DNA of 64,000 bases from contig CM041781.1 in the NCBI GenBank assembly GCA_023374045.1, forward strand, positions 142,096,982 through 142,160,981. Direction: 5' to 3'. The notes below the pieces were generated by a model. The model saw only the letters and a program-made list of their open reading frames with translations. It was not told where the DNA came from and did not search any database. Both the position numbers and the translations under genes were made by a program. This DNA comes from Limonium bicolor. Taxonomy: Eukaryota > Streptophyta > Magnoliopsida > Caryophyllales > Plumbaginaceae. Positions 24,269 through 35,504 of this stretch are shown here, piece by piece (the stretch's first letter is position 1; each line of letters starts with the position of its first letter).

Positions 24269-25455
24269 CAAATTCTAACTTAGAATTTCCTCCTTAAACT
24301 AGCCTAAGGTTTATACATGTTTAAGGTTTAAAAGAATATTACCTTCAACCACTAAGTGGAGTACTTGGCTAGCAAGAGAGCAAGATTCCAGCACCAATGA
24401 AGAGACCAAAATCGGCTGGAACAACAAGACACCAACAAGGGCTCATTTGGAATTTTCGTTTTGCCCAAAAGGGCTAGAAAAAGGTAAGCTTTCAAGGATA
24501 TCTTTACCTCAAAATGACAAGGAGAAGGAGGTGGTTCTAATGGTGGTGTTGAAGCTCCAAATGCTGCACACCCATGGAGATGAAGATGCTCATTTTCGAA
24601 TTTTGAAAAGAGGGAAGTGTTGCTCTTGATGAGAGGATTCTAATGGTGTAGTTTTTATAATTTTTGGAAGAGATTCAAGGGGGTTAGAAGAGGAGAGAAG
24701 GTAGAGTTTTGTGTGTGTTTGCTCAAAACTCCATTGCTGTTCGCTGGGGAAGAAGGAAAGAAATGAGAGAGTGAGGGTGAGTGTGTATACGTGAGTGAGG
24801 AGAATAGAATAGAGGAGAGAGAGTGTGAGTGAGGGTGGGGTTACTTTATGCTTTTAATTATGTTTGTCTTTTGCAAATGAAAAGGGAATTAATAGAGTGT
24901 GTGAGAGAGGGGCCATCGGCTGGCACTAGCACACACACACAACTTGACTTTTTATTTTAAAAGTGGACACATAAGTTTTGGTTATTTATGTTTCTACCCC
25001 ACAACTTCCCGTTTTTGACAGTTTTTACTAATTTCTCGTTATATTGATTTTATTGGTTCTAGTGATTCACTAATATTTATTAATGATTATTTGGTTGACC
25101 AAAATTGTTACGAGTCTATTTGACCCGCTTAAAGTCACGTTTTCCCGGTTACCTCGAAAAAGGCGCTTTAAGGTTCGTTAGTGTTTTTAATCCATTTTAA
25201 GGATCCGTTTTCTTCGGGATTTGTTCCCTACTATTTATTTAGACTTAACTAAGCCTTTAGAATCCTCATAATACGCTAACCGAGGTCAAATACCTCCTAT
25301 GGTTAGTTAACGCTTATTTAGCGTCTTTTGTTTTTTAAGCGTTTCTTTATTTCTTTTGGATTTATTTTCCCTTACCAATATTTCTTAATCATTATTAGGC
25401 CCTTAAATACCTATTAAGATAATTTAATCGCCATATTTAAGGTCGGGGTATTTCA
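24269..25455 (-). repeat. 5' LTR of element R, last segment
   Basis: This is colinear with 5587-6764. It starts with the second CAAAT target duplication of S2 and ends GGGGTATTTCA against G's integrase. The small ORFs in it are LTR sequence, not genes. Confidence 0.9.
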
Positions 25456-25817
25456 ATGGCAAGTTGAGCCCGAAATATGTGGGGCCTTATGTTGTGACAG
25501 AGCGGATCGGCCCGGTAGCTTACAGACTTGATTTACCCGCCGAGCTGGGCAAGGTACATGATGTATTTCATGTGTCCCAGTTGAAGAAATATATGTCTCA
25601 TCCGTCTCATGTGCTTCAGCCTGAAAGGCTAACTTTAGAGCCGACCATGCGATCAGTGGAGACTCCGGTACGGATTCTGGATACTAAGACTCGAGACACT
25701 CGCCATAAGTCTGTGAGACTGGTGAAGGTTCTCTGGTCTAACCAGGACGTTGAGGAGGCCACTTGGGAGCTGGAAGATAAGATGAAGGCGAAGTACCCGT
25801 CATTGTTTACTTCTTAG
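25456..25817 (+). pseudogene. pol: Ty3/gypsy integrase C-terminus and chromodomain (element G)
   Basis: This resumes the integrase cut at 2636: [13 protein letters not shown] is the GPY/F module that normally follows FRFGQK. After [17 protein letters not shown] comes a chromodomain-like tail, [19 protein letters not shown], ending KYPSLFTS and TAG at 25815-25817. Such a tail marks chromoviruses, where it is thought to direct insertion to particular chromatin. The local frame is intact, but the piece is separated from its upstream part by 22.8 kb. At the junction (AGAAA, then ATGGCAAG) one extra base compared with the expected reading suggests a scar. Confidence 0.93.
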
Positions 25818-25850
25818 CATTTGTATGTATAGGGTACGGGGCACCCCTAT

Positions 25851-25865
25851 TTAAGGGGGGTAGAG
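25851..25865 (+). other. Second, internal PPT-like motif of element G
   Basis: TTAAGGGGGGTAGAG lies 260 bases before the true PPT. Its sequence matches the internal PPT copies of R and X, which lie further upstream. Confidence 0.6.
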
Positions 25866-26110
25866 CCGTTTCGGTTATGTGTGTACGACATGTACTTGGA
25901 TACATTGTCTGTGTTGTGTTGTCATGTTGTTACCCTGTTATGTTACAGACCGCTGAGTCTGAATGATGTTGTGATGTTTTGTTGTTTGGACCTTGTGTCC
26001 GATGTTATGTAAACATGTTGTTAATGGTGTTATGGAAGTATTGTTGATATGTGTTCCCGTGTTCTAATATTTAGGATATGTGGAAATATGAACTTTGGGG
26101 ACAAAGTTCT

Positions 26111-26126
26111 TTTAAGGGGGGTAGAT
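26111..26126 (+). other. Polypurine tract of element G
   Basis: TTTAAGGGGGGTAGAT lies directly before the LTR start TGAGATACCCC. Confidence 0.85.
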
Positions 26127-27228
26127 TGAGATACCCCAAACCTAGTTATGTTGTTTAAACACTAAAATAAGGTGTGGTAAGACTAAAAAGAGTCTTAGAA
26201 ACATTAGTAAGCAATTTAAACCATAGAAAACACAAAATATGCTTTAAGGTCAATAAGAGCCAAAATGTGCTCTAATCTTGGGATAAGCTTGGTTAAGACC
26301 TAATGAACTTACCAAGACCTTATTTATATACTAATGAACATATTAAACCAATTTGCAAAGAAAACCATGCTTGAAAACAAGTTAAAACACAAAATGTGCT
26401 TTAAGGAGTCTTAAAGCACATTTTTGAAAAATTGTCTTGTAAATGAGTTTTGAATGGCTAAATGTCCATCATTACTCTTTAATTAACATGTGTACTATAT
26501 AGTATCACATTTGGAAGTCTATATCAATGGGAAATCAAAAATTTCACATCTATGTGCGTTGTTTTAGTGAATAGTAACTAAAATAAGCTAGTTTGTAACA
26601 TATGTTTGTATAAGTAATTAAATTGGCCAACAAAGACCAAAAAACCCCTAGATTACTAATGGGGGCCGGTTTTTATGAGGTGAGTCATCAGCTTGTAAGT
26701 TAACAAAACAAATAACAAATGATAAAGCAAGTTACTATTTGCTTTACTACTTAAAGCAAATTTATCTCATTCTCTCATTTCCCTCCTCATTTCCCACGGT
26801 TCCAAGCTCTCTTCTACCTCCTTCTTGTTCTTCATTCACGGTTTTGTAATAGTACCACCACCATTCTTCATCTTCAATCTCTTGTAACTCCTAGCTCACT
26901 TTGCCAAATCAAAAACAAAGACCACCATTCTCTTAGTCTCATCAAGCTCTTCATTCCTATCTTATCAAAATCCCAAGAGCTCCATTTCGGTGCCAAGAGG
27001 AATCACCATGGGAGGAGCTTGAGCTCATATTTTCACATATTGTTGTTCTCGTTTGCTTCTAGGTAAGGAAACTCAAAGAAAAATAACATTTCCATCATGT
27101 TTGTGTGTTGTCCGAAAATCACCATTGATGGTGTCCTTACCTTGCTTGTTTTTAGCTTCATTTGAATCTTCCAAGGGCTTGGTGGAGTCCTCTCTTGCTA
27201 CATATCCAAACTCTCTTTCCATTCCAAG

Positions 27229-27558
27229 GTAAAACAACCATCTTAATGCTTTAAAACAATATATGTAACTAGGGTTTACAATGAGATGAAGCATAAAGCT
27301 TGTATACTCATTATATCATTTGTATAATGTTTAGAAGTTGACAAGCAACTAAAAGCCTTGCCAATTTAGTCAAGGAAACAAGAAAGAAGTTTGTGAGGAA
27401 AAGAGGTAAATATGCTAACCTAATGTGGTTTAAAGTCTTAGGAGAAATGAGCTTATATTGCTTGTTAAAAATGGTTTAAGGAGCCAATGGAAAAGGACTT
27501 AGAAGAATGCTCTCAAGGGCTTAGTAAAAGGCATATGTATTGTTGAGTGTATTTGCAG
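27229..27558 (+). other. Candidate LTR intron (G 3' LTR)
   Basis: Donor-like CCAAG/GTAAAAC is at 27229 and acceptor-like TATTTGCAG ends at 27558. The counterpart in the solo G LTR is 44607-44933. Confidence 0.3.
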
Positions 27559-28404
27559 GTCAAAGGCAAATATATTGTGGAAATTCAGTGTTCAAGATTT
27601 ATGCATCTTCAGGGCCTAAGAGCCATGTTATTTAAGGGCCTAAGTGCCAAGCAATTTAAATTATGCACTATATTGTGATGTAGTGCTAAATGGGTGAAGT
27701 TTGTGTGTGAGAATGTGTTTGATGGATTTTAAGTGTTCTTGGTTGTTTAATGGTGAAAACAATGTGTTTTGGTTTAGTAATGTTGAAATACCCCAAACCT
27801 AGTTATGTTGTTTAAACACCTAAATAGGGTGTAATAAGACTAAAAAGAGTCTTAGAAACCTTAGTAAACAAATTTAAACGAAAGCAAACACAAAATGTGC
27901 TTTAAAGTCAATAAGAGCTAAAATGTGCTCTAAGCTTGGGATAAACTTGGTTAAGACCTAATGAGCTTACCAAGACCTCATTTATACACTAATGAACATA
28001 TTAAACCAATTACCAAAGAAAACCAAGCTTGAAAACAAGTTAAAACACAAAATGTGCTTTAAGAAGTCTTAAAGCACATTTTTGAAAAATTGTCTTGTAA
28101 ATGAGTTTTGAATGGCTAAATGTCCATCATTACCCTTAAATATATATGTGTACTATATAGTATCACATTTGGGTGGCTATATTAATGGGAAATCAAAAAT
28201 TTCACTTCTAAGTGCCTTGTTTAGGTGAATAGTGATTTTTATAAGCTAGTTTATATCATATGTTGTATTAAGTAATTAAATTGACAAACAAAGACTAAAA
28301 TACCCTCATACTAATAAAGGGGGCCGGTTTTCTCAAGTGTGGTGACTCACCACCCACTTGTTATCATGTTAAATAAATAAAATGACTAATTAAGCTACTT
28401 TTTA

Positions 28405-28423
28405 CTTTATAAGCATAAATATC
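28405..28423 (+). promoter_or_regulatory. Possible TATA region of H LTR
   Basis: CTTTATAAGCATAAATATC is followed by a TCTCATTCTCTC-type tract, as in S2. This is a core promoter guess only. Confidence 0.3.
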
Positions 28424-28915
28424 TTCTTAAAGCAATCTTATCTCATTCTCTCTTTTCCTTCCTTCATTTCCCACGGTTCCAAACACCATCTTCTTCCTTC
28501 CTTCTTTGTTCTCTCACGGTAATACCACTTCCACCATGAAAACTCCATCTTTGACCACTTGTTAAATCTTGCTCACTTGTCCAAATCAAATTCTAAGACC
28601 ACCAATCTCTTCCTCTCATCAAGCTCTTCATTCCTATCTTCTCAAAACTCCAAGAGCCCATTTCGGTGCCAAGGTGTTCCACCATTGAAGGAGCTTGAGC
28701 TTGTATTTTGACATATTATCACTCTCCTTTGCTTCTAGGTAAGGAATCTCAAATAAAAACTTCATTTCCTTCATGTTTTTGTGGTAACCGAAAATACATA
28801 TTGAAGGAGCTCTTTGTGTGACCTTGTTCTAGCTTCATTCCAACTCTTCATGGACTAGGTGGAGTCCTCTCTTGCTAGATATTCAAACTCTCTTCAAAGA
28901 GCAAGGTAAAACAAC

Positions 28916-29237
28916 TACATTAATTTTTTGAAACAATGTAAAATTAGGGTTTACAATGAGATGAAGCTTATAGCTTGAATACTCATTATAATGTTTGTAT
29001 ATTGTTTAGAACTTGACAAGGAATCAAATATCCTACCGGTCTGTGTAGTGAAACAAGAAAGGAATTGTTTGGAAAAGAGGTAAATCTACTAACCTAATTG
29101 TGTTAATGCCTTAGAAGAAATGAGCTTATTAATGCTTATTAAAACTACCTAAAGAGCAAAGGGAAATGGAAATGACCTAGTAAATGTTCTCAAGGAGACT
29201 AGTAAAATAACATATGTCTTGTTGTATGTAATCGCAG
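28916..29237 (+). other. Candidate LTR intron (H)
   Basis: Donor-like GCAAG/GTAAAAC is at 28916 and acceptor-like AATCGCAG ends at 29237. Confidence 0.28.
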
Positions 29238-29868
29238 GTTAAAGGCATATATATGTGGAAATTCAGTGTTTATGATTTAAGCACTTTAAGGGCCTAAGAG
29301 CCATGCATTTAAGGGCCTAAGTGCCATGCAATTAAATTGTGCACTATATTGTGATGTAGTGTGAATTTGGTGAAGTTGTGTAAGAAGGTGTTCTTGGTGT
29401 TCTTAGTGTTCTAGGATGTTAATGATGATAATATTGTGCTAAGGTGTAACAAATGCTAGGAGAACCTATGTCGAAATTTAGGAGATGCATAAAGGATTCA
29501 AGATGCTATAAAAGAATTTTGATGAACTAAGAAGTGTTCTAGAGTGTAATAAGGACTTAGGCATGATCTTGAGGTTTTAGTATGTACCAAAGTCATTTTG
29601 GACTTAGAGGAAGGCTTAGGCAAACCTTGGTAAAATAAGGAGAAAGTGTAAGCTTAGAAAAGGAATTTCAATGATGACATAAGGAGTTTTAGTTTGTAAG
29701 AAATGATGTTTGAGTAATGATGTTGTGTGGAAGGAATATCTAGGAATAATGATTGGAATAGGCAAGGAATGCCACTTAGAAACTTAAGGAGAAGATACTA
29801 TAAGTGTTGGGGCTTTGGAGAAATTTGGTTAAGTGTTTAAAGGCTTAGAAATTGGAGAATAATGCCTT

Positions 29869-30182
29869 GTCCGAACTTCCGTCCGGATGTGGAAGTTCGG
29901 ACAGGCCCTGTTGAGTAAAGGAATTTTCATTCGCGAGCAGTGTCCGAACTTGGGAAGTCCGACACATGTTCGGACGTACCCACCCAACCTTAGGATTATC
30001 CTCGAACTGTGTCCGAACTTGGGAAGTCCGGACACATGTTCGGACGCACGGATTTCTGTCTAAATTTTTCTCGGCTCACGTCCGAACTTCCGAAGTCCGG
30101 ACATAAGTTCGGACGTGTGTCTGTTTTCTGTCTAAAATCACGGCTTGTGTCCGAACTTGGAGCTCGGACACAAGTTCGGACA
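29869..30182. repeat. Hairpin array, TGTCCGAACTT type (H), five units
   Basis: There are five hairpins with arms of the TGTCCGAACTT and AAGTTCGGACA type. Most have the extra middle arm AAGTCCGGACA. The sequence between and after the units (for example GGCCACTGTATGGACC) matches S2, so the H and S2 arrays are homologous but differ in unit number. G's own LTR has an unrelated array here. Confidence 0.9.
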
Positions 30183-31132
30183 GGCCACTGTATGGACCAA
30201 AAATTATTATTTTAAGATGGAATTGTTATCTAAAAATGGTAGTAGTTGGTTAGTAATGAAATTATAAGGTTATGTAAGACATGTTAGGTGGGTTTAAAGG
30301 CAATTAAAAGGATGAAAGGTTGTAACAATTGTAAAATAAAATAAACTAGTAATGTAGAGTAGATAATGTTAATAATGGACTAGTGCGTAAATTAACCGAC
30401 GTTACTAATGTGTTTAGGATTCTCTCAAGGTGGAAACCAGTCGAGGCAAGGACCGAGGTATGGTTTTCTTGCAGTCTGTTGCCTACCGGTTTACACCGGC
30501 TTGCGTGTTGTTTGTCTTTCTGTGTGTTTATGACTTTGTAAGATTAAACCATGTAAGGAGTTTACAGTTGTAAATATTATTATGATGTTAAGTATGACTC
30601 TCTCTCCCTTGTGTGTGTCTAACAAGACTTGACCTATCATTGTAAATTGTTTGTTGAGTTCAATGATGAACTACTAACAAGGGCTAACGGGGGAAGTGAG
30701 GAGTCCGGTCTGTTCCGGCCACGCGTGTGAGTATGGGAGTCGATGTCATAACCGGTTCGATTCTCTCTGTATGTTATGGTTAAGTTTCCAATTTGGTTTC
30801 TAACCTTCCCTTTAGCTTAACCAAGGCTATTTTACTGACTCACGTCGGGCCACAGGGGCATACTATGTGTTATTTCGGTGTGCTTGGATCACTATATCCG
30901 AGGCACCTTGTGTTAAGTTAACCGTTCAATCTAACCGGACGGTAACGAGTTATGTAACGAGCTAGTATGAGCGAGCGTGGCACATTCTCTAGGCTCTTAA
31001 TGGGGACTAACTGTGTTGGTTCTCTTCCTAAAAGGAATTGTATGTGTGTGTTGTTATGTTATGATGTGTACATACCCATGTTATGTTATATATGTATGAA
31101 TTGTGTGTTTTAAAATAAATACCATTTCATCA

Positions 31133-31235
31133 TGACAAATAGTTGCGCGCATTCCGGTAGTCGATGGGCTGCGCGTTAACCATGCCAGCCAAAGGTTGCT
31201 GACCCCCTCGGGGGATCCATATTTTTTTACTGCAG
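31133..31235 (+). other. Conserved 3'-LTR hairpin block with acceptor-like CAG (H)
   Basis: GACAAATAGTTGCGCG, GGGCTGCGCG, CATGCCAGCC and GCTGACCCCCTCGGGGG lead to a T-rich tract ending ACTGCAG. It ends about 370 bases before the LTR end. Confidence 0.55.
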
Positions 31236-32130
31236 GATGAGGATCGAAGAAGCGGAGTGGCTCTAGATCCTAGGGTTGTAGTTTACTTTTGAGTACTTTT
31301 GGATGTTGCCCGGGATGCGGCCCTGTGCTCCCGTGGCGTGTTATATACTTGATTATGACGGTTTACGGTGACGGTATACAGTGAAGGAATTATGTAAATA
31401 CTCGGTATTTGTTGATGTATATATATGGTTATTAGTTCTATGCTCGGGAGTCTGATCATCAGACCGGTACACTTGTATTTATTCAGCCTTGTTAACCACG
31501 TGGGTGGTTAACGGCGTTGTAGCACCAATCGTTTAGTTACTGTTTAGTCGTTTACTTTCCGCTGCGATTTCAAGTAATGCGTTGTGCGTAGTAGGGGTGT
31601 TACAAATGTTCTAGGAGAACCTATGTCAAAATTTAGGTAATAAACAAGAAGTTCTAAGGGTTTAAAATGAGTTTGGTAAGTTAGGAAATGTGTAATGTTA
31701 AGTTGTTCAACTTAGTGGAGAATGTTTTTGGGACATTTCAAGATCCTGGTGAGATTGCATTTAGGTCTTGTGTATTGTTGGTGAAAAAGGGATGAATTGA
31801 TTTATTGCATGGGAAGCAATAAACTTGTAAAGATGTTCAAGGAGTTGTTTAGGAAGAAAAGATGCTTGGGAGATGATGTAGTAGTGGTGAGGAAACATTA
31901 TTGGCATAGTGGTTATCATAGGTATGAAACACCACTTAGAAAACCAAGGAGAAAATATCATAAGTGTTAGGAATTTTGGTATGAAATGAGTAAGTGTTTA
32001 AGGAGATTGAAAAGGAGTTTCATGGATGTTGTATGAGGGTGTAAGTGTACCAAATGGTGTTAGACCACCTTGGGAGGCTTTAGGAGAAGTTTGGAGAGGA
32101 TTTGACAATGTTTGGGCATATTCTGGTGGC

Positions 32131-32398
32131 GTCCGACCCAGGTGTCCGAACCAAGTTTGGGTCGGACAGCTCTGTTAGACGCCAGTAAGATGTTCTGGAA
32201 CGGTCCGACCCAGAGGACTTGGGTCGGACATGGGTCGGACGTGAGTATGTCTAAGGTGGTAAATGTTCTGGAATGGTCCGACCCAGAATGGGTGGGTCGG
32301 ACATGGGTCGGACAAGTATATTTTTCAAACCCAAGAATCACTGGAAGGGTCCAACCCAGTTGGTGGGTCGGACGGTGGGTCGGACGGTGGGTCGGACA
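32131..32398. repeat. Hairpin array, GGTCCGACCCAG type (G 3' LTR), four units
   Basis: There are four units with left arm GTCCGACCCAG and right arm GGGTCGGAC. In units 2 and 3 the right arm occurs twice, and in unit 4 three times in tandem. Unit 4's left arm is mutated here (GGTCCAACCC) but intact in the solo copy at 45749-46018. Confidence 0.9.
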
Positions 32399-33290
32399 GA
32401 CCAAAATTTATAAAAAAAAACAGTAAAGAATGTGGCAAATGTAGTTAACCCTAGAGGGTATAATGGAGGTAACCAAGTTAAGTTGGGGCATTGAAACATG
32501 TCATATAATCATGTTAAACACTTAGTAAATTTGAAGTTAAGTAAATTAATTAACATCGTTATTAATCATGTATAGGAGTGACCTACGGTGGAAATCAATC
32601 GAAGCAAGGACCAAGGTATGGTTTTCTTGCAGTCTGTTGCCTACCGGTTTACACCGGCTTGTGTGTTGTTTGTTTTTCTGTGTGTTTATGACCTTGTAAG
32701 ATTTAAGTCATGTAATGAGTTTACAGTTCTTAAATATTATTGTATTGTTACGTATGACTCTCTCTTTCCTGTGTGTGTCTAACAAGATTTAACCAAATGT
32801 TGTGAATTGTTTATTGAGTTCAATGTTGAACTACTAACAAGTGCTAACAGGGGAAGTGAGGAGTCCGGTCTGTTCCAGCCACGCGTGTGAGTATGGGAGT
32901 CGATGTCAAAACCGGTTCGATTCTCTTTGAATGCTATGGTTGTTTTCCAGTTTGGTTTCCAACCTTCCCTTTAGCTTAACCAAGGCTATTTTACTGACTC
33001 ACGTCGGGCCACAGGGGCATACTATGTGTTGTTTCGGTGTGCTTGGGTGACTATATCCGAGGCACCTTGTGTTAAGTTATCCGTTCAATCTAACAGGACG
33101 GATAACGAGTTATGTAACGAGCTTAGCATGAGTATGGCAACATTCTCTAGGCTCTCCATGGGAACTAATTGTATTGGTTCACTTCCTAAAAGGAATTGTT
33201 CTTGTTTGTTATGTGTGATGTTGTGTACAATACCCACGTTATGATATATGTATATGTTGTGTGTTTTAAAATGAATGCCATGTCATCATG

Positions 33291-33392
33291 ACAATTAGTT
33301 GCGCGTATCCCGGTAGCCGATGGGCTGCGCGTTAACCATACCAGCCAAGGGTTGCTGACCCCCTCGGGGGCTCCATATTTCTTTTACTGCAG
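33291..33392 (+). other. Conserved 3'-LTR hairpin block with acceptor-like CAG (G 3' LTR)
   Basis: GACAATTAGTTGCGCG, GGGCTGCGCG, CATACCAGCC and GCTGACCCCCTCGGGGGC are followed by a pyrimidine tract ending ACTGCAG. Confidence 0.55.
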
Positions 33393-35480
33393 GATGAGGA
33401 TCGAAGAAGCGGAATGGCTTTAGATTCTAGGATGCAGGATTACTTTTGATTGTTTTGGATGTTGGCCCGGGATGCGCCTGTGCTCCCGTGGCGATATATA
33501 TTTTGGTTGTGAACAGTTTACAATGATGGTTTACAGTGAAGGATGTAAGTAAATACTCGGTATTGTGTTTATGTATTAAAAGTTATTAGTTCTATGCTCG
33601 GGAGTCTGATCATCAGACCGATACACTTGTATTTATTCAGCCTTGTTAACCACGTGGGTGGTTGACAGCGTTGTAGCACCAATCGTTTAGTTGATTAATA
33701 CCGCTGTGATTTCAAGTAATGTTATGTGCGTAGTAGGGGTGTTACATAATGTCACAAACGACATGAAAAACGGGCATGAAACGAGTCCAGAACGACATTA
33801 TGAGTATAACAAAAAAAAGAGGGCCGACCACCCAACATGACTGGGCCGGCCCAGTCTCCCATTCACTCACGGTACTATACTAATCTAAAAAAAAAATGAA
33901 AACCCAGCCATTCTCTCATTCACATACGATAATTAGCTACCCTAACCCTAACAAGGAACGACATTCTGCGCCTCTCGTTCATTCTCTTCTGAAAACGCTG
34001 TCTTCCCTCCCTCTCTTCCATTTCCTTCATTCTTCACTCACGAATACGCAACCCTAACTGGCGAGACAACCCATTGGAGGAGAAGACCCTGAGCTCGGCT
34101 TGGTGGCGATTCGGACACGACGAACCGAGGAAGGCGAACAAAAACGGAACCATGGAGAAGGCCACAAGAGAATCGACCGCAGAGGGTGCCCAGAAAACTA
34201 GAGTAGTCACTTCTAAAATTCGAAGGTGTACATCTACAGATTCTATTTTTGGTTTTGCTTATTCTCCTATTCGATTTTAAGTTAGATTTGAAATCAAAAA
34301 CTTGTAAACAAGTCATTTTTCCTTCCTCTCTGAATTCGGTGCAAATAAAGCCGTTTTTCCTTGCGAATTTTGTAGCCTATGAACATTATGTTCTGAACAA
34401 GGACTTGAAAATCTGAACTTATGGTGTATTCTGTTTGCGAATTAGCACCCTAAATCTATTTGGGGTTTCGAAATTGAAGAGGAATTTCTTATGAGTGGCT
34501 GAAATCAAAACTGCCAGAAAAGAGATTAGGGTTAAAAATCGAAATTAGGGTATGAGTGAAATTAATGTTCTGAAATTGAAATAAGGTTCTGTAAAAGTGA
34601 ATTGGAGATTCCTAAAATTGAATTAGGCCTTCTTAGACCTAACATTAGTGTCTCAAAATTAATTGGGAATTTTCCAATTATACGAATTGAATTTGTGAAA
34701 TTAGGGTTTGAAGTAATTTGGGGAAAATCTGTAATTAAGGGTTTCGAATAGAAATGGGGTTTCTGATATTGGAATCGAGTGAAGGTTACAAAAAAAATTA
34801 ATTAGGGCAAAATCGGTAATATAAGAGAATTGAGGTTAAAAACGTGGATATAAAAATTCTGGGACAAAAATGTAAATTGAGGAAATTCTTGGGTGAAAAT
34901 TGGAATTAGAAAGTTTTAGGGGCTTTTTGTAATTTCTAGAAAAATTAAGGGCAATTTGGAATCTGAATGTGTGTTATAGTTTATGAAATTAGCTAAATCG
35001 ATTTAGGGATTTTGAATGGTCTAATTTGAATTAGATTAGTCAAACATTGAGTTGGGCTATGTAAATTAGACAAATAAATTGGGTTTAGGAATAAATTGGA
35101 TTTGTGGGCTTAAATTGGGCTTTGGTCCACTAGAATATTCATAAGAGATTGGATTTAGGAAATAAAAGGGATAACCCATTGAAGTAATAAATGACAAACC
35201 AAAATGGGTAGTAAAATAGAAAGGGAATCGAAATAAATTGGTTGAAGGATAGTCAAATTGGGCTTTTAGCCCATTGATCATTTCTCTTATATGTAATGGA
35301 CTTCAGTCCAAGTTAGAAGTGGATACACAAATTAGTGTATTGATTTGGGCTAACCATAAGTAATTAGACATTAAATTAGTAAGTTGTAAAAGAGGTTAAA
35401 GGATTTTATTACGGAATCATCTTATAAAATTGGTATTAATTTATAAGTGTTAGGTTGATGTTATTTATATGAGGGCTTGG

Positions 35481-35504
35481 ATGTATGTATATATATATAT
35501 ATAT
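35481..35504. repeat. (TA)n microsatellite in X LTR
   Basis: This is an ATGTATGTATAT-type run. The counterpart in the second X LTR is near 49083-49106. Confidence 0.8.

Larger units (their letters stand above)
2637..25455 (-). mobile_element. Element R: LARD-like non-autonomous LTR retrotransposon, minus strand
   Basis: R sits in reverse inside G's integrase. Read on the minus strand it has a 5' LTR (12336-25455, split by two solo LTRs), a PBS, a non-coding internal region, a PPT and a 3' LTR (2637-6764). The two LTRs match closely by eye. Without nested insertions R is about 13.8 kb. Its LTR and internal sizes resemble the published LARD class (large LTRs around a conserved non-coding centre). 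I recognise no gag or pol on either strand. The flanks do not form a clean 5-bp target duplication: AGAAA lies before it and ATGGC after it, so the right junction may carry a small deletion, or G may have had a variant sequence here. Confidence 0.88.
25818..26126 (+). other. 3' untranslated region of element G, with two PPT motifs
   Basis: This is non-coding sequence between the pol stop and the LTR. TTAAGGGGGGTAGAG at 25851-25865 is an extra PPT copy just after the stop, preceded by the small hairpin GGGGCACCCC. The true PPT is at 26111-26126, next to the LTR. TG-rich sequence lies between them. Confidence 0.8.
27784..31604 (+). mobile_element. Solo LTR H (3.8 kb) inside the G 3' LTR
   Basis: It starts TGAAATACCCCAAACCTAG and ends GTAGGGGTGTTACA, with exact target duplications AATGT (27779-27783 and 31605-31609). 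There is no internal region. Its ends and overall layout match the G LTR, so it is a member of the same or a sister family, but its hairpin array is the S2 type. It is absent from the solo G LTR at 43501-47354, so it probably arrived after that duplication. Confidence 0.92.
26127..33746 (+). repeat. 3' LTR of element G, split by solo LTR H
   Basis: The LTR segments are 26127-27783 and 31605-33746, about 3.8 kb together. It starts TGAGATACCCC (one change from the usual TGAAATACCCC) and ends GTAGGGGTGTTACA, followed by TAATG (33747-33751), G's right target duplication in the X LTR. It is a close copy of the solo LTR at 43501-47354. Near 31690-31730 it lacks roughly 75 bases that the solo copy keeps. 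Confidence 0.9.

Noticed and set aside
29869..30182. CRISPR-like array of regular repeats
   Set aside because: The units are hairpins with variable spacers of unequal length in a plant LTR, and no cas genes are present.
32060..32426. ORFs of about 104-114 codons across the G hairpin array on both strands
   Set aside because: They are low-complexity translations of the GGGTCGGAC repeats, shift frame in the second copy, and have no family resemblance.
33941..33952. CCTAACCCTAAC as a telomere remnant
   Set aside because: It is under two repeats of the plant telomere unit and is present in all three X LTRs as ordinary LTR sequence.
34074..34280. 68-codon ORF in the X LTR with copies near 62841, possible gene
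   Set aside because: It is repeated only because the LTR is repeated, is disrupted in the middle LTR, and shows no recognisable domain.
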